Shown here piece after piece: positions 26,801-35,453 of a stretch of DNA of 42,957 bases. Origin of the DNA: Micavibrio sp. (lineage in GTDB: Bacteria; Pseudomonadota; Alphaproteobacteria; Micavibrionales; Micavibrionaceae). Under the pieces are notes generated by a model. That model saw only the letters and a program-made list of their open reading frames with translations. It searched no databases and had not been told where the DNA came from. The stretch is from NCBI GenBank assembly GCA_019634145.1, contig JAHQVU010000048.1, forward strand, positions 1 through 42,957, read 5' to 3'. The stretch's first letter is position 1, and every line of letters begins with the position of its first letter. Both the position numbers and the translations under genes were made by a program.

Positions 26801-26831
26801 GTTAGACGAAGCGCAGGAGGATTACGAATGA
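23823..26831 (+). CDS. addB: Double-strand break repair protein AddB
   Basis: AddB is the inactivated-helicase and nuclease partner of AddA in the RecBCD-like end-resection complex that feeds RecA. The protein has about 1002 residues. The C-terminal PD-(D/E)XK nuclease is visible: RGKILHAVLERFVERH, then GRVDRIDKS and IMDYKSSAG near residue 880, with the QLPIEAWM helix following. ETHPQYGFSHLL and GGLNEGIWPAEAEVDPWMSR are typical of the alphaproteobacterial AddB family. The start is ATG at 23823, 2 bases after the murU stop, or GTG at 23817 overlapping it. The stop overlaps the addA ATG (ATGA), so the pair is translationally coupled. Confidence 0.93.
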   Translation: MTQKIEKGLYSIAPGKPFLDVLAKSLLDGAIVPLDQLAGVEIYLPTRRACRMLQTALLEQAEDKALIMPRLSPLGDVEEEELSILSGMTDMEFSLAPEMSPLKRQLYLAKAIRAKGDDLSYDQMLESAAALGRLMDHIYTQNLDIKDLATLVPDLYSEHWQVTLEFLKIISENWPTILQAEGRLDRADRRNILMLAQAEYWRKNPPSDPVIIAGTTGSIPATAELMRSVVDLPQGYIILPGLDHLIDEESWISLGETHPQYGFSHLLNQLGQDRDSVCEWPQNMPDYEAYPHDKRLLLARELMRPEATSMNWASLGAQKEVVEKISSTLKGIHVQQCDTERDEAQQIALIMRRALEDETQTACLITPDRALAKRVKAACARWDIVIDDSAASHVLASDIGLYMREIIRCVNEGVAPSSLLSLVRHPLFGRALDTHILSERLSALDIALRGSRPQSGFQGLRRHIRAHERLAQGHREKALHFLDEIEVRLKNLCALSSGKHSFHAFVNAHLLASENLLLSESEGKEHTRILWSGAAGQSASDLFSRLLENAAHADNLSLEEYGRVIEIFMKNAQVRISAGTHPRLQILGQLEARMLQTDIVIMGGLNEGIWPAEAEVDPWMSRPMRSQFGLPGVERSIGLAAHDFVQAFCAKKIYITRSLKNANAPSVPSRWLQRFEAVLLACDLGKLSDLEDTEISYLAKYMDHTKEYKPVEQPKPAPPVHARPRRISVTEVETWLKDPYSIYAKKILGLKKLDDLEKDADAALRGKILHAVLERFVERHRTNLPYDSQDILMQITYEILEEEGEDISAWALHIPRLERIFSWFFEKEKSWRDDGYANNIREGAGQISLQTELGEFILHGRVDRIDKSAIGQAAIMDYKSSAGNLNKKKFKSGDLPQLPIEAWMLEEGGFTMPAVPTERLVYWAMSGGKDAGSEITIEGDDVRGAIDIVRDGLLSLIRDFEREDMPYYSLPRADKVPRFNDYLHLSRHAEWIALDEAQEDYE

Positions 26832-29800
26832 GTATGCCGCAGCAAAAAAGTGAAGCATCGCGCCGTCAATCCTTAGCCTCTAACCCTTATAGTAGTGTCT
26901 GGGTTGGGGCATCGGCGGGTACAGGTAAGACCAAGGTTTTGACTGATCGCGTGCTGCGGTTGCTATTGCCTGATGCAGATGGGCAAGGAGCATCAGACGC
27001 GCACAAAATTCTCTGCCTGACTTTTACCAAAGCCGGCGCGAGTGAAATGTCTAACCGTATTTCTGGCATCTTGAGCAAATGGGCGGTGCAGGATGAGGCA
27101 AAGCTGCGTCAGACATTGGCCGATTTACTGGACACTGAGCCGAGTGATAAGCAGATTGAGGCGGCGCGTAAATTATTTGCCGGTATCGTCGATATGCGTG
27201 ATGGCTTGAAGATCATGACCATCCACTCTTTTTGTCAATCCGTTCTTGGTCGCTTTCCTTTGGAGGCAGGTTTGTTACCGAATTTCCGTCTTGTAGATGA
27301 GGTGCAGGCCGCTATTTATAAAAAGCAGGCGCTGCGAAAAACGCTTGATTTGTGCAGGGATGATGAAGAGTTGAGTGCGGTTCTTGCGCGGCTGGCGAGT
27401 GTTGTGCGTGATGATGATCTGGAGAAGTTGTTTAGCAAAATAATTTCAGAGCAGCGATCTTTTAAAGAGATACTGGAAAAGAACTTTGGGCTGGATGGTT
27501 TGTATACCGCATTGTGCGCGATGGCCGATGTGCCTGCGGGCACGAATCCGGAGGATATTTTACTTGATTCCTGTGATGATAAATTCGTTACGCCTGAGCT
27601 GAAAAATATTGTGGACGCAATGTCAGAAAGCCGTAAACCGACAGATGTTAATGCGGCGACCGTTATGCTGCCTTGGTACGCATTATCCCAAAAATTAAGG
27701 GCAAAATCTGCGAATTTTAATGCATACTATAAATCATTGATCACAGATTCAAAAAATACGCCAAGAGTACTCCCAACAGCTGATATCATCAAAATATATC
27801 CCGATGCCAAAGACGTTTTAGCCAAAGAGGCGCAGCGCCTTATCGATGTTCGCGATTGTGTTCACCGTCTTCACTGTGTGCATTATACTCTTGATTTGTG
27901 CCGCATGGCTGAGGTGTTGCTTGGGGAATATGCGCGTATAAAAAAATATTTCGGTGTTGTGGATTTTGATGACATCATTTTGAAGACATTAGAGCTGATG
28001 CGCGGTAAAAATGCGAAAGGTCAGGCCAATATCGGTTGGGTTCAGTATAAGCTCGACCAAGGTTTGGATCATATCCTCGTTGATGAAGCGCAAGATACGA
28101 ACCCTGAACAGTGGAGCATTATAGAGAGCCTTAGCGATGAATTTTTCTCAGGTGATGGCGCGCGCAATATAAACCGCACAATTTTTGTGGTGGGGGATGA
28201 AAAGCAATCTATCTACTCGTTCCAGCGCGCATCACCGGCTGATTTTCATGAAATGTATGATAATTTTTCAAACAAGGTTGTTGAGGCCGGAAAGGTATGG
28301 ACGCCAGTACATCTTAATACATCTTTCCGCACTACATCGGCAGTTTTGCGCAGTGTGGATGCAGTATTTTCTAGGCCTGAAATGCAAGAAGGTGTGTCGA
28401 AAGAGCCGATTATTCATGTGCCGCATCGCGCTCAACAGGCCGGACGTGTAGAGCTTTGGCCGCTTTATGTTACAGATAAAAATGATGATGAAAGTGATTT
28501 ATGGTCGCCAATTACAACCGAAGCATCGCAGCAAAGTGGCGGGCAAAAGTTGGCTAAGGTCATTGCAGAACGCATTTCGGAAATGGTGCATGGTAGAGAA
28601 ATTTTACCATCGCGCGGGCGTGCGATAGAACCTAAAGATATTATGATTTTGGTGCGTCGTCGCGGTGCATTGGTTGCGCAAATATCCAAGGCGTTGAAGA
28701 ATGCGGACGTTCCTGTCAGTGGCCTTGATCGCCTTGTCCCTGCACAACAATTGGCTGTGCAAGATTTGTTGGCGGCTGCAAAATTCGCGCAATTTACTGG
28801 AGATGATCTTACATTTGCCTGCTTCCTTAAATCCCCGATTATCGGTCTCGATGAGCAATCGATTTTTGATATTTCTTATGGACGAAAAGGAAGCCTGTGG
28901 GAGGCTTTGCGCGCGCAAGGAGATGTTGAAATTGTGCGCTATTTGGAACAGATTATCGCCCTTGCAAAGGGCAATGATATTTACGCTTTTTTCAGTTTCC
29001 TGTTGCAAAAATCATGTCCAGGAAGTGCGGTGAGCGGTCGTCAGGCAATGATCAGGCGTTTGGGTGTTGATAGTCATGATGCGCTGGATGAATTTTTGAA
29101 CTCTGCACTTCAGGCGCAACAAATGGGTGCTATTTCCTTGCAACAATTTGTGTTTGAACAAGAGCGCGTGGGCACTGAAATAAAGCGTGAAATGGATGAA
29201 GGGCAAAATCAGGTGCGTATTCTGACCGTTCACGGTTCGAAGGGGTTGGAGGCGCCGATTGTATTTCTGCCGGACACCACTAGCGCCGGGCGTGGTGCGA
29301 ATTCCAAAGCTGAGGCGCGTTTGTTGTGGCCTAATAAGCTGGCTAAGCTCGATCTTCCTTTTTGGAAACCCAATTCGAATTTCAACAATTCTTTCTTCAC
29401 GAATGCGGCTGGTGAATTTGATGCCACACAGGATCAGGAGAGGCGCCGTTTGCTTTATGTTGCAATGACGCGGGCCGAGGATCGATTATATATCTGTGGA
29501 GCGCAAGGCAAGAACGCAATTGATAAGAACTCTTGGTACAATATGGTCAAAGACGGGCTTGCGGATGCGCCCGATGTGGTCGAGCATGAAGATGGGAGAT
29601 TGATTTTGGATGTGCCTATGGCTGCGAATGTTGCACCTGACAGACCCGATAAGGCGCAGCAAGGTGAGAAAGAGATATACGAAATACCTGATTGGGTGCA
29701 TGCTCCACTGCCCGAAGAGAATCCATTATCGCAAGATTATCTTGCGCCATCCAAGCTGGCCGAGGTTGCGATATCGCCGCGTGAAGGGGGTAAGGCCAAG

Positions 29801-30283
29801 CGTTTCTTACGTGGTAACCTAACGCATAAGTTGTTGCAGTTGCTGCCGGATATGGCCAAGGACAAGCATGAAGACGCGATGCGCTCATATCTTAGGCATT
29901 ACGGAGCCGACCTATCAGAGGATGTGCGCGAGAATATATTCGAAGAGATATCTGCGATCCTGAATAATCCTGATTTCGGTCGCCTTTTCGGACCAAACAG
30001 CCGCGCCGAAGTCCCGATTAGCGCGCGTGTTGAGGGTAAGGGCATCATTAGTGGTCAAATTGATCGCCTGTTTATCAGTAATGATGAAGTTTTTTTTGTT
30101 GATTATAAAACCAACCGTCCATCGCCGCTTGATCCGGCAGATATTGCACCCGCTTATATCCTGCAAATTCAAGCTTATGGCGACGTATTGGCACGGCTCT
30201 ATCCGGAGCGTAATATACGGGGCGCATTGCTTTGGACCGATAGTCCACGAATTACAGAGATTGATTTACACCACAAGCCTTGA
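26828..30283 (+). CDS. addA: Double-strand break repair helicase/nuclease AddA
   Basis: AddA is the UvrD-type 3'-5' helicase with a C-terminal nuclease. The 1151-residue product has Walker A GASAGTGKTKVL near residue 28, LCLTFTKAGASEMSNR (motif Ia region), IMTIHSFCQS, DEAQDTNPEQW (Walker B), VVGDEKQSIYSFQ (motif III), VRILTVHGSKGLEAP (motif V) and RRLLYVAMTRAEDRLY (motif VI). The nuclease near the end shows GQIDRLF and FFVDYKTNRPSP. The frame opens 12 codons earlier, but the ATG at 26828, with GGAGG 7 bases ahead and an ATGA overlap with addB, is the natural start. Confidence 0.96.
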   Translation: MSMPQQKSEASRRQSLASNPYSSVWVGASAGTGKTKVLTDRVLRLLLPDADGQGASDAHKILCLTFTKAGASEMSNRISGILSKWAVQDEAKLRQTLADLLDTEPSDKQIEAARKLFAGIVDMRDGLKIMTIHSFCQSVLGRFPLEAGLLPNFRLVDEVQAAIYKKQALRKTLDLCRDDEELSAVLARLASVVRDDDLEKLFSKIISEQRSFKEILEKNFGLDGLYTALCAMADVPAGTNPEDILLDSCDDKFVTPELKNIVDAMSESRKPTDVNAATVMLPWYALSQKLRAKSANFNAYYKSLITDSKNTPRVLPTADIIKIYPDAKDVLAKEAQRLIDVRDCVHRLHCVHYTLDLCRMAEVLLGEYARIKKYFGVVDFDDIILKTLELMRGKNAKGQANIGWVQYKLDQGLDHILVDEAQDTNPEQWSIIESLSDEFFSGDGARNINRTIFVVGDEKQSIYSFQRASPADFHEMYDNFSNKVVEAGKVWTPVHLNTSFRTTSAVLRSVDAVFSRPEMQEGVSKEPIIHVPHRAQQAGRVELWPLYVTDKNDDESDLWSPITTEASQQSGGQKLAKVIAERISEMVHGREILPSRGRAIEPKDIMILVRRRGALVAQISKALKNADVPVSGLDRLVPAQQLAVQDLLAAAKFAQFTGDDLTFACFLKSPIIGLDEQSIFDISYGRKGSLWEALRAQGDVEIVRYLEQIIALAKGNDIYAFFSFLLQKSCPGSAVSGRQAMIRRLGVDSHDALDEFLNSALQAQQMGAISLQQFVFEQERVGTEIKREMDEGQNQVRILTVHGSKGLEAPIVFLPDTTSAGRGANSKAEARLLWPNKLAKLDLPFWKPNSNFNNSFFTNAAGEFDATQDQERRRLLYVAMTRAEDRLYICGAQGKNAIDKNSWYNMVKDGLADAPDVVEHEDGRLILDVPMAANVAPDRPDKAQQGEKEIYEIPDWVHAPLPEENPLSQDYLAPSKLAEVAISPREGGKAKRFLRGNLTHKLLQLLPDMAKDKHEDAMRSYLRHYGADLSEDVRENIFEEISAILNNPDFGRLFGPNSRAEVPISARVEGKGIISGQIDRLFISNDEVFFVDYKTNRPSPLDPADIAPAYILQIQAYGDVLARLYPERNIRGALLWTDSPRITEIDLHHKP

Positions 30284-30305
30284 CGTAAACGGATTCGACC
30301 TCATA

Positions 30306-30333
30306 TTGTATGTAGCATAGGGTTCAATAATAT
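30306..30333 (+). promoter_or_regulatory. Candidate promoter of trxA
   Basis: TTGTAT (30306-30311), a 16-base spacer and TAATAT (30328-30333), ending 20 bases before the trxA ATG. Weak but well placed. Confidence 0.35.
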
Positions 30334-30353
30334 TTTTTAGAAAAGGGGCGTAA

Positions 30354-30674
30354 ATGTCTAGCGTAGCTGTAAATGATGCAGAATTTGAAAGCGAAGTTTT
30401 AAAATCCGATCAGCCTGTTTTGGTTGATTTTTGGGCAGAGTGGTGCGGGCCATGTAAGCAGCTTTCGCCTGTGGTTGATGAATTGGCGGATGAGCTGAAA
30501 GGCAAGGTCAAGGTCGTTAAAGTTAATATTGATGAAGCCCCTGAGGCACCGACAAAATATGGCGTGCGCGGTATTCCGACATTGATGATCTTCAAAGGCG
30601 GTGAGTTGGTGGACACCCGCGTTGGAGGAATGCCTAAATCTCAATTATCTGAGTGGGTTGAAGGCAAGCTTTAA
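30354..30674 (+). CDS. trxA: Thioredoxin
   Basis: This 106-residue protein is a single-domain thioredoxin that reduces protein disulfides and is recharged by thioredoxin reductase. It has the active site WAEWCGPCK near residue 31 and the cis-proline loop [12 protein letters not shown] near residue 75. There is no signal peptide, so it is cytosolic. GGGGCG lies just before the ATG. The addA-trxA order is common in Alphaproteobacteria. It is followed by a terminator and a convergent ogt gene. Confidence 0.96.
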   Translation: MSSVAVNDAEFESEVLKSDQPVLVDFWAEWCGPCKQLSPVVDELADELKGKVKVVKVNIDEAPEAPTKYGVRGIPTLMIFKGGELVDTRVGGMPKSQLSEWVEGKL

Positions 30675-30706
30675 ACGCTAAACCTATTTTAATTTTATAT
30701 TTTTGT

Positions 30707-30736
30707 AAGTCGCGATTGATGTTTCATTCGCGGCTT
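30707..30736 (+). terminator. Terminator of trxA
   Basis: Arms AAGTCGCG and CGCGGCTT (one G-U pair) enclose a 14-base loop and are followed by TCTATTTT. The minus-strand reading lacks a T-run, so it mainly serves trxA and not the convergent ogt. Confidence 0.6.
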
Positions 30737-30737
30737 T

Positions 30738-31247
30738 CTATTTTGTGGTTTCTATTTTGAGCAAAGCTTCTTTGCGCTCTATTCCGCCGGCATAACCTGT
30801 TAGCTTGCTATTCTTACCAATGACACGGTGGCATGGAATGATAATAGCCAGATGGTTAGAGGCGTTTGCCCCTGCTACGGCGCGTACTGCAGTGGGCTCG
30901 GTGAGCATTTCGGCTTGCTCTGTATATGAGCGTGTTTCGCCATAGGGGATGGTTTGCAGGGCTTTTAACGCGCTTTGCTGGAAGAGCGTGCCGCAGAGTT
31001 TTATGGGCACGGTGAATTCGTGAAGTTTGCCCTTAAAATAGGCGCTGAGCTCTTGCTCAATATGGTTATGGACTTCAACGCGTTGGTCTAAGATTTGCGC
31101 ATTGTTATGTTGGAGAATGCGCGCTATTTGTTTATCGAAATTTTTACGATCTCTGAATTCCAGCAGAAATAGAGCGGTTTCATCCGCCAAAGCAACCATT
31201 TCGCCTAAAGGCGTATCAATCATTTGGCGGAAGAGCGATTTTATCAT
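30738..31247 (-). CDS. ogt: Methylated-DNA--[protein]-cysteine S-methyltransferase
   Basis: This suicide enzyme removes the methyl group from O6-methylguanine to its own cysteine. The 169-residue protein has the active site IIIPCHRVIG and the following LTGYAGGIERKEALL; the DNA-binding part shows PYGETRSYTEQA and AVRAVAGANA. The N-terminal domain is short and without the Ada zinc cysteines, so it is of Ogt type. The ATG shares its first base with the infC stop (TAATG), so translation is probably coupled to IF3. That makes a repair gene part of the thrS-infC unit. Confidence 0.92.
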   Translation of the reverse strand: MIKSLFRQMIDTPLGEMVALADETALFLLEFRDRKNFDKQIARILQHNNAQILDQRVEVHNHIEQELSAYFKGKLHEFTVPIKLCGTLFQQSALKALQTIPYGETRSYTEQAEMLTEPTAVRAVAGANASNHLAIIIPCHRVIGKNSKLTGYAGGIERKEALLKIETTK

Positions 31248-31792
31248 TATTTGCTAATTTCAGAGGACAGTACCATGATCATCTGGCGTCCTTCTAGTTT
31301 AGGCTCGAGATCTGTTTTAGAGATGTCGGAAAGCTCTTCTTTCATACGTTTGAGAAGATCTAAACCGATATCCTGGTGAGCCATTTCACGGCCACGGAAT
31401 CGCATGGTTACTTTAACTTTGTCGCCGTTTTGTAGGAATTTTCTTGCGTTTCTCATTTTAACATTATAGTCGTGTTCTTCAATACCCGGGCGGATTTTGA
31501 CTTCCTTAACATCTACGGTCTTTTGATTTTTACGGGCTTCGGCGGCTTTTTTCTGTTGTTCGTATTTGTATTTGCCGTAGTCAAGAATTTTACATACTGG
31601 GGGTGCTGCACCAGGAGAAACCTCTACCAGATCAAGACCTGCGTCCTCTGCGAGTTTAATGGCTGTGGTTGTCGGCATGACACCTAGCATATCGCCATTC
31701 TCATTTATTACGCGAACCTCATCCGATTTAATGTCTTCATTAATGCTCGGCCCGTCATCCTTACGTTGCGGTGGTCTCATTGGTCTTGCGAT
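31247..31792 (-). CDS. infC: Translation initiation factor IF-3, AUC start
   Basis: IF3 binds the 30S subunit and checks start codon and initiator tRNA. The protein shows NEDIKSDEVRVINENGDMLGVM at the start of the N-domain (positions about 18-40), KILDYGKYKYEQQKK in the linker, and KVKVTMRFRGREM and the C-terminal MIMVLSSE. The nearest ATG (31780) is 18 bases from the Shine-Dalgarno sequence. ATC at 31792, four codons earlier, is 6 bases from a perfect AGGAG (31803-31799), so AUC is the likely start and the product has 181 residues. Rare AUU/AUC starts are known for infC and let IF3 repress its own synthesis. thrS lies upstream and ogt overlaps downstream. Confidence 0.95.
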   Translation of the reverse strand: MARPMRPPQRKDDGPSINEDIKSDEVRVINENGDMLGVMPTTTAIKLAEDAGLDLVEVSPGAAPPVCKILDYGKYKYEQQKKAAEARKNQKTVDVKEVKIRPGIEEHDYNVKMRNARKFLQNGDKVKVTMRFRGREMAHQDIGLDLLKRMKEELSDISKTDLEPKLEGRQMIMVLSSEISK

Positions 31793-31803
31793 GGTCGTCT
31801 CCT
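31790..31803 (-). promoter_or_regulatory. Shine-Dalgarno and AUC start codon of infC
   Basis: AGGAG at 31803-31799, 6 bases, then ATC at 31792-31790 on the minus strand. The ATG at 31780 is 12 bases further on, beyond useful spacing. This decides the start and suggests the classical IF3 autoregulation. Confidence 0.75.
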
Positions 31804-31857
31804 ATGTGCTGTTAATCCAGTTTAATATTATAGCGCACTTCACGTGTTATAAGCTAA

Positions 31858-33867
31858 TTAATACGGCGCTTTACACTCTTTTGCAAGAGCTTCTATTGCG
31901 CTATCCAAGCTTTCTACACTCTGTGCTTGTGAGCCCAAACGCCTGATGGCAACTGTTTGTTCCTCGGCTTCGCGTGCGCCGATGGCATAAAGTACCGGCA
32001 CTTTTCCTACGGCTGAATGCTCGCGTACTTTGTAATTGATCTTCTCGTTACGAATATCGAGATGGGCGCGTATGCCTGCGGCACGGAGCTTTTCATACAC
32101 TTGTGTGGCGTATTCATCGGCGCTGCCTGTAATGGTGGCGACCACACATTGTACAGGCGCCAGCCATAGGGGGAAGCGTCCTGCGAAGCTCTCGATCAAG
32201 AGGCCGATAAAGCGCTCGAATGTGCCGAAGATGGCTCGGTGAATCATCACGGGGCGGTGCTTATCTCCGTCCTCTCCGATATAGCTGGCATCAAGGCGTT
32301 CTGGAAGAACGAAATCGAGCTGACATGTGCCCATTTGCCATGAGCGGCCAATTGCATCGCGCAGGTGAAATTCGTATTTCGGGCCATAGAATGCGCCTTC
32401 GCCCGGGGCATATTCGAACTCAATGCCTAGGGTGTTAAGCGCCTCGGCCATTGCGTTTTCGGCGCGGTCCCATGTCTCGTCATTTCCTGCGCGCAGCTCC
32501 GGACGGGTGGCGAGTAGAACCTTCAAATCGGTAAAGCCGAAATCCTTGTAAACCGCATAAAACAGCTCGATAAAGCGTTTTACTTCTGACAAAATTTGAT
32601 CTTCACGACAGAACACATGCGCATCATCCTGCGTCATTTGGCGTACACGCATCAGGCCGTGCAGAGCGCCGTGTGCTTCGTTTCTGTGACAGCATCCCAT
32701 CTCGGCCATGCGGATAGGCAGATCACGGTAGGATTTTAGCCCTTGCTTGAAAATCTGGACGTGGGCGGGGCAATTCATGGGTTTAAGTGCCATAAATTCT
32801 TTTGGCTCTTCCTTAAAGACGGGGCCGTCTTCGTCTGTGTTGGGCACAACATCGGGCACAACAAACATATTTTCGCGGAATTTTCCCCAGTGGCCACTGG
32901 CTTCCCACATTTTTTGATCCATCAATTGCGGGGTTTTTACCTCGACATAGCCATCATCGGTGATGCGGCGGCGGATATATTGCTCCAGCTGTTGCCAGAT
33001 CGTGTAGCCTTTGGCGTGCCAGAAAACAGAACCTTGAGCCTCACTTTGGAAGTGGAAGAGATCCATTTCTGCGCCGATTTTACGGTGGTCACGTTTTTCG
33101 GCCTCTTTAAGCTGAGTGAGATATTCCTTGAGCTCTTTATCATTTCTCCAAGCAGTCCCATATATACGGGTGAGCATGGCGTTGTTGCTATCGCCGCGCC
33201 AATATGCGCCCGCCACTTTCATCAGCTTGAAAACGCCGACATGCTTAAGGGAGGGTAAGTGAGGGCCGCGACATAAATCGATAAAATCGCTATCGCCTTG
33301 CGTGTAGAGCTGGAAGCCGTCTTCTTGGTCAGCGCGGTTGACGATGTCGACCTTATAAGGCTCACCGCGTTTTTCGAAGGCTGCAATCGTATCAGCCTTA
33401 GAATTCAGGCTTTTATTAATCGGCGCATTTGTTTCTTTGAGCTTGCGCATTTCCTTTTCGATCTTGGCCAGATCATCTTCAGAAAGCGGCTCTTTAAATT
33501 CAACATCATAGTAAAAGCCGTTTTCGATTGTGGGGCCGATGGCCAGCTTGGCGTCCGGATACAGGTTTTTTACCGCGCGTGCCAGAAGCTGCGCTGTCAC
33601 TGTGTGGCGCATGATCTCAAGGCCTTCATCGCTGTCAAGCTTGATGATGGAGAATTGTGAATCTTGGGTGATCGGGTCGCATAAATCGCGCTGCTCGCCA
33701 TTTACCTTCACCGCAATCGATGCTTTGGCCAAAGATTTGGCGATGCTCTCGGCGATTTCTAAACCTGTTACGCCAGCCGCATATTCACGCGTTGCGCCGT
33801 CTGGAAGGGTGATTGTAATCTTCTCTACGTTTTCTTGGATCATATTCTTAATTTCTGCATTTATCAT
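31858..33867 (-). CDS. thrS: Threonyl-tRNA synthetase
   Basis: ThrRS charges tRNA-Thr and edits mischarged serine. The 669-residue protein has an N-terminal TGS domain (about 15-78), the editing domain (about 80-240), a class II catalytic core with MNCPAHVQIF (zinc cysteine), CCHRNEAHGALHGLMRVR (motif 2) and PVMIHRAIFGTFERFIGLL (motif 3), and an anticodon-binding domain. In the editing domain CRGPH is intact, but the usual HxxxH reads RHTVTAQLL from residue 87, so the second histidine is missing (Gln93 is in its place). The ATG at 33867 has no clear ribosome-binding site; ATG at 33843 is an alternative. It starts the thrS-infC-ogt unit. Confidence 0.96.
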   Translation of the reverse strand: MINAEIKNMIQENVEKITITLPDGATREYAAGVTGLEIAESIAKSLAKASIAVKVNGEQRDLCDPITQDSQFSIIKLDSDEGLEIMRHTVTAQLLARAVKNLYPDAKLAIGPTIENGFYYDVEFKEPLSEDDLAKIEKEMRKLKETNAPINKSLNSKADTIAAFEKRGEPYKVDIVNRADQEDGFQLYTQGDSDFIDLCRGPHLPSLKHVGVFKLMKVAGAYWRGDSNNAMLTRIYGTAWRNDKELKEYLTQLKEAEKRDHRKIGAEMDLFHFQSEAQGSVFWHAKGYTIWQQLEQYIRRRITDDGYVEVKTPQLMDQKMWEASGHWGKFRENMFVVPDVVPNTDEDGPVFKEEPKEFMALKPMNCPAHVQIFKQGLKSYRDLPIRMAEMGCCHRNEAHGALHGLMRVRQMTQDDAHVFCREDQILSEVKRFIELFYAVYKDFGFTDLKVLLATRPELRAGNDETWDRAENAMAEALNTLGIEFEYAPGEGAFYGPKYEFHLRDAIGRSWQMGTCQLDFVLPERLDASYIGEDGDKHRPVMIHRAIFGTFERFIGLLIESFAGRFPLWLAPVQCVVATITGSADEYATQVYEKLRAAGIRAHLDIRNEKINYKVREHSAVGKVPVLYAIGAREAEEQTVAIRRLGSQAQSVESLDSAIEALAKECKAPY

Positions 33868-33922
33868 GGCAGGTTAATTAACAATAGATTTGGCCCCATG
33901 CCAAGAGATAATATAGCGAAAA

Positions 33923-35453
33923 TTATATTGAGCGCATTTTGATTAAGAACTCATCGACGCGTTGTTGCAGGCCCTGCGAATTTCCAGTTAAATCAAGAGC
34001 AGTATCCAGCATCGTTTGCGAGGATACACCGGTTTCTTTCGCGGCTGTTTGAACACCAATAATGTTAACGGAAACCTCCTGTGTGGCTGCGGATTGTTCC
34101 TGGACGGCATTTGATATTGACGTGCTGATCTCGTTAACGTTGACGATGACTTCTGAGATTTGTTTGATCGCAGAAGCCGTTGATTTACTCACATCTTGAA
34201 TGTTTTTGATTTGGGATGTGATTTCTTCGGTGGCTTTGCTGGTCTCGGCTGCCAATGATTTTACCTCGGCGGCCACTATCGCAAATCCTTTGCCCGCTTC
34301 ACCTGCGCGTGCGGCCTCCATTGTGGCGTTTAGCGAGAGGAGGTTGGTTTGGTCGGCAATGTCAGAGATCAGAGATGTAACCTCGCCGATTTTTGTTGCG
34401 GCTTCTATAAGGCTGAAAACCAGTGTTTCTGAGCGTTGAGCTTCCATCACGGCATTCGATATTATGGTTGATGAATGATTAATCTGCTCGGAAATGTTAT
34501 TAACCGATGTGGAAAGCTCTTCTGTCGCGGCCGATACGGTGTTGGATTGCACGCTGGTTTCCTCTGCGGCGGCGGATAGTGTTTGTGCGGTGCCTTGCAT
34601 ATCAGTGGCGGATTTGACAACGACGCTTACCAAGCCGGAGACATTTTGTTCAAAATCATTAGCGAGCAGCTTGTTTTCTTCCTTACGCGGGGTAAGGTCT
34701 GTGGCGAATTTTGTCACCATATAAGGCTTGCCGTTTTCATCGAATATGGGGTTGTAAGAAGCCTCGATCCAGATTTCTTTGCCGCCTTTTCCAAGGCGCT
34801 TGTATTGTGCGGCGAGGAATTTACCGGTGTTAAGGGTTTTCCAAAAGTCTTTATATTCCTGACTTTTCGCGAATTCAGGCTCTGCGAACATGCTGTGATG
34901 CCTACCTTTTACTTCGTCGAGAGAATATCCCATTACGCTCAAGAAATTTTTATTGGCGTCGATGATTGTTCCGTCCATATTGAATTTAATGACTGCTTAT
35001 GAGCGATTGATGGCGGCGACAAGGGCTTCATTATCTTTGATTTTTTCGTCGTCAATCCATGTATAGGTTGCGCCTATATTCTGGTTTTTGGTGTTAAATA
35101 GTGGCGTTACTTTTAGGGTTAGTGCAAGATTTCCAATATTTAATGCAAAGCTATTCTTTTGATTACGGGATGCTATGTGTTTTTTTTCTTGCTGCAAGGT
35201 TTTGTGTATTTGGAATATGTTTTTGTCTATCACGCTGGCAGCAGAAAAGGATTGGTCTTCATTTTTAAATGCGTTTTTATGGCGGTTAAGAAATGAGTCC
35301 ATGGCTTCGTTGGTAAGGATAATTATGTCGTTATTATCGGTGACCATCATGGCGGTATCGCAAGCTTTTAATGCGGCAAGTGCGATTTTTCCATCATTTG
35401 AATTTGCTTTGATGTTCGTGTTGGAGTGACTGCTCTTTTTTCTTAGCGCTCAT
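33923..35453 (-). pseudogene. Degraded PAS-type methyl-accepting chemotaxis protein
   Basis: Three pieces join into one chemoreceptor without transmembrane segments. A start ATG at 35453, overlapping the hlyD stop by 11 bases, reads 19 codons and hits TGA at 35396. Removing one A from the A3 run at 35397-35399 restores a frame into PAS domain 1 (KIALAALKACDTA onward). That frame ends in TAA at 35001-34999, where relatives usually have glutamine (INRS-Q-AV), and continues as a second PAS domain ([24 protein letters not shown] region). The C-terminal part is an MCP signalling domain, with the tip near [21 protein letters not shown]. From 34978 an intact 351-codon PAS-MCP could still be made by reinitiation at ATG. 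Two independent lesions argue for decay rather than error. Confidence 0.75.
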
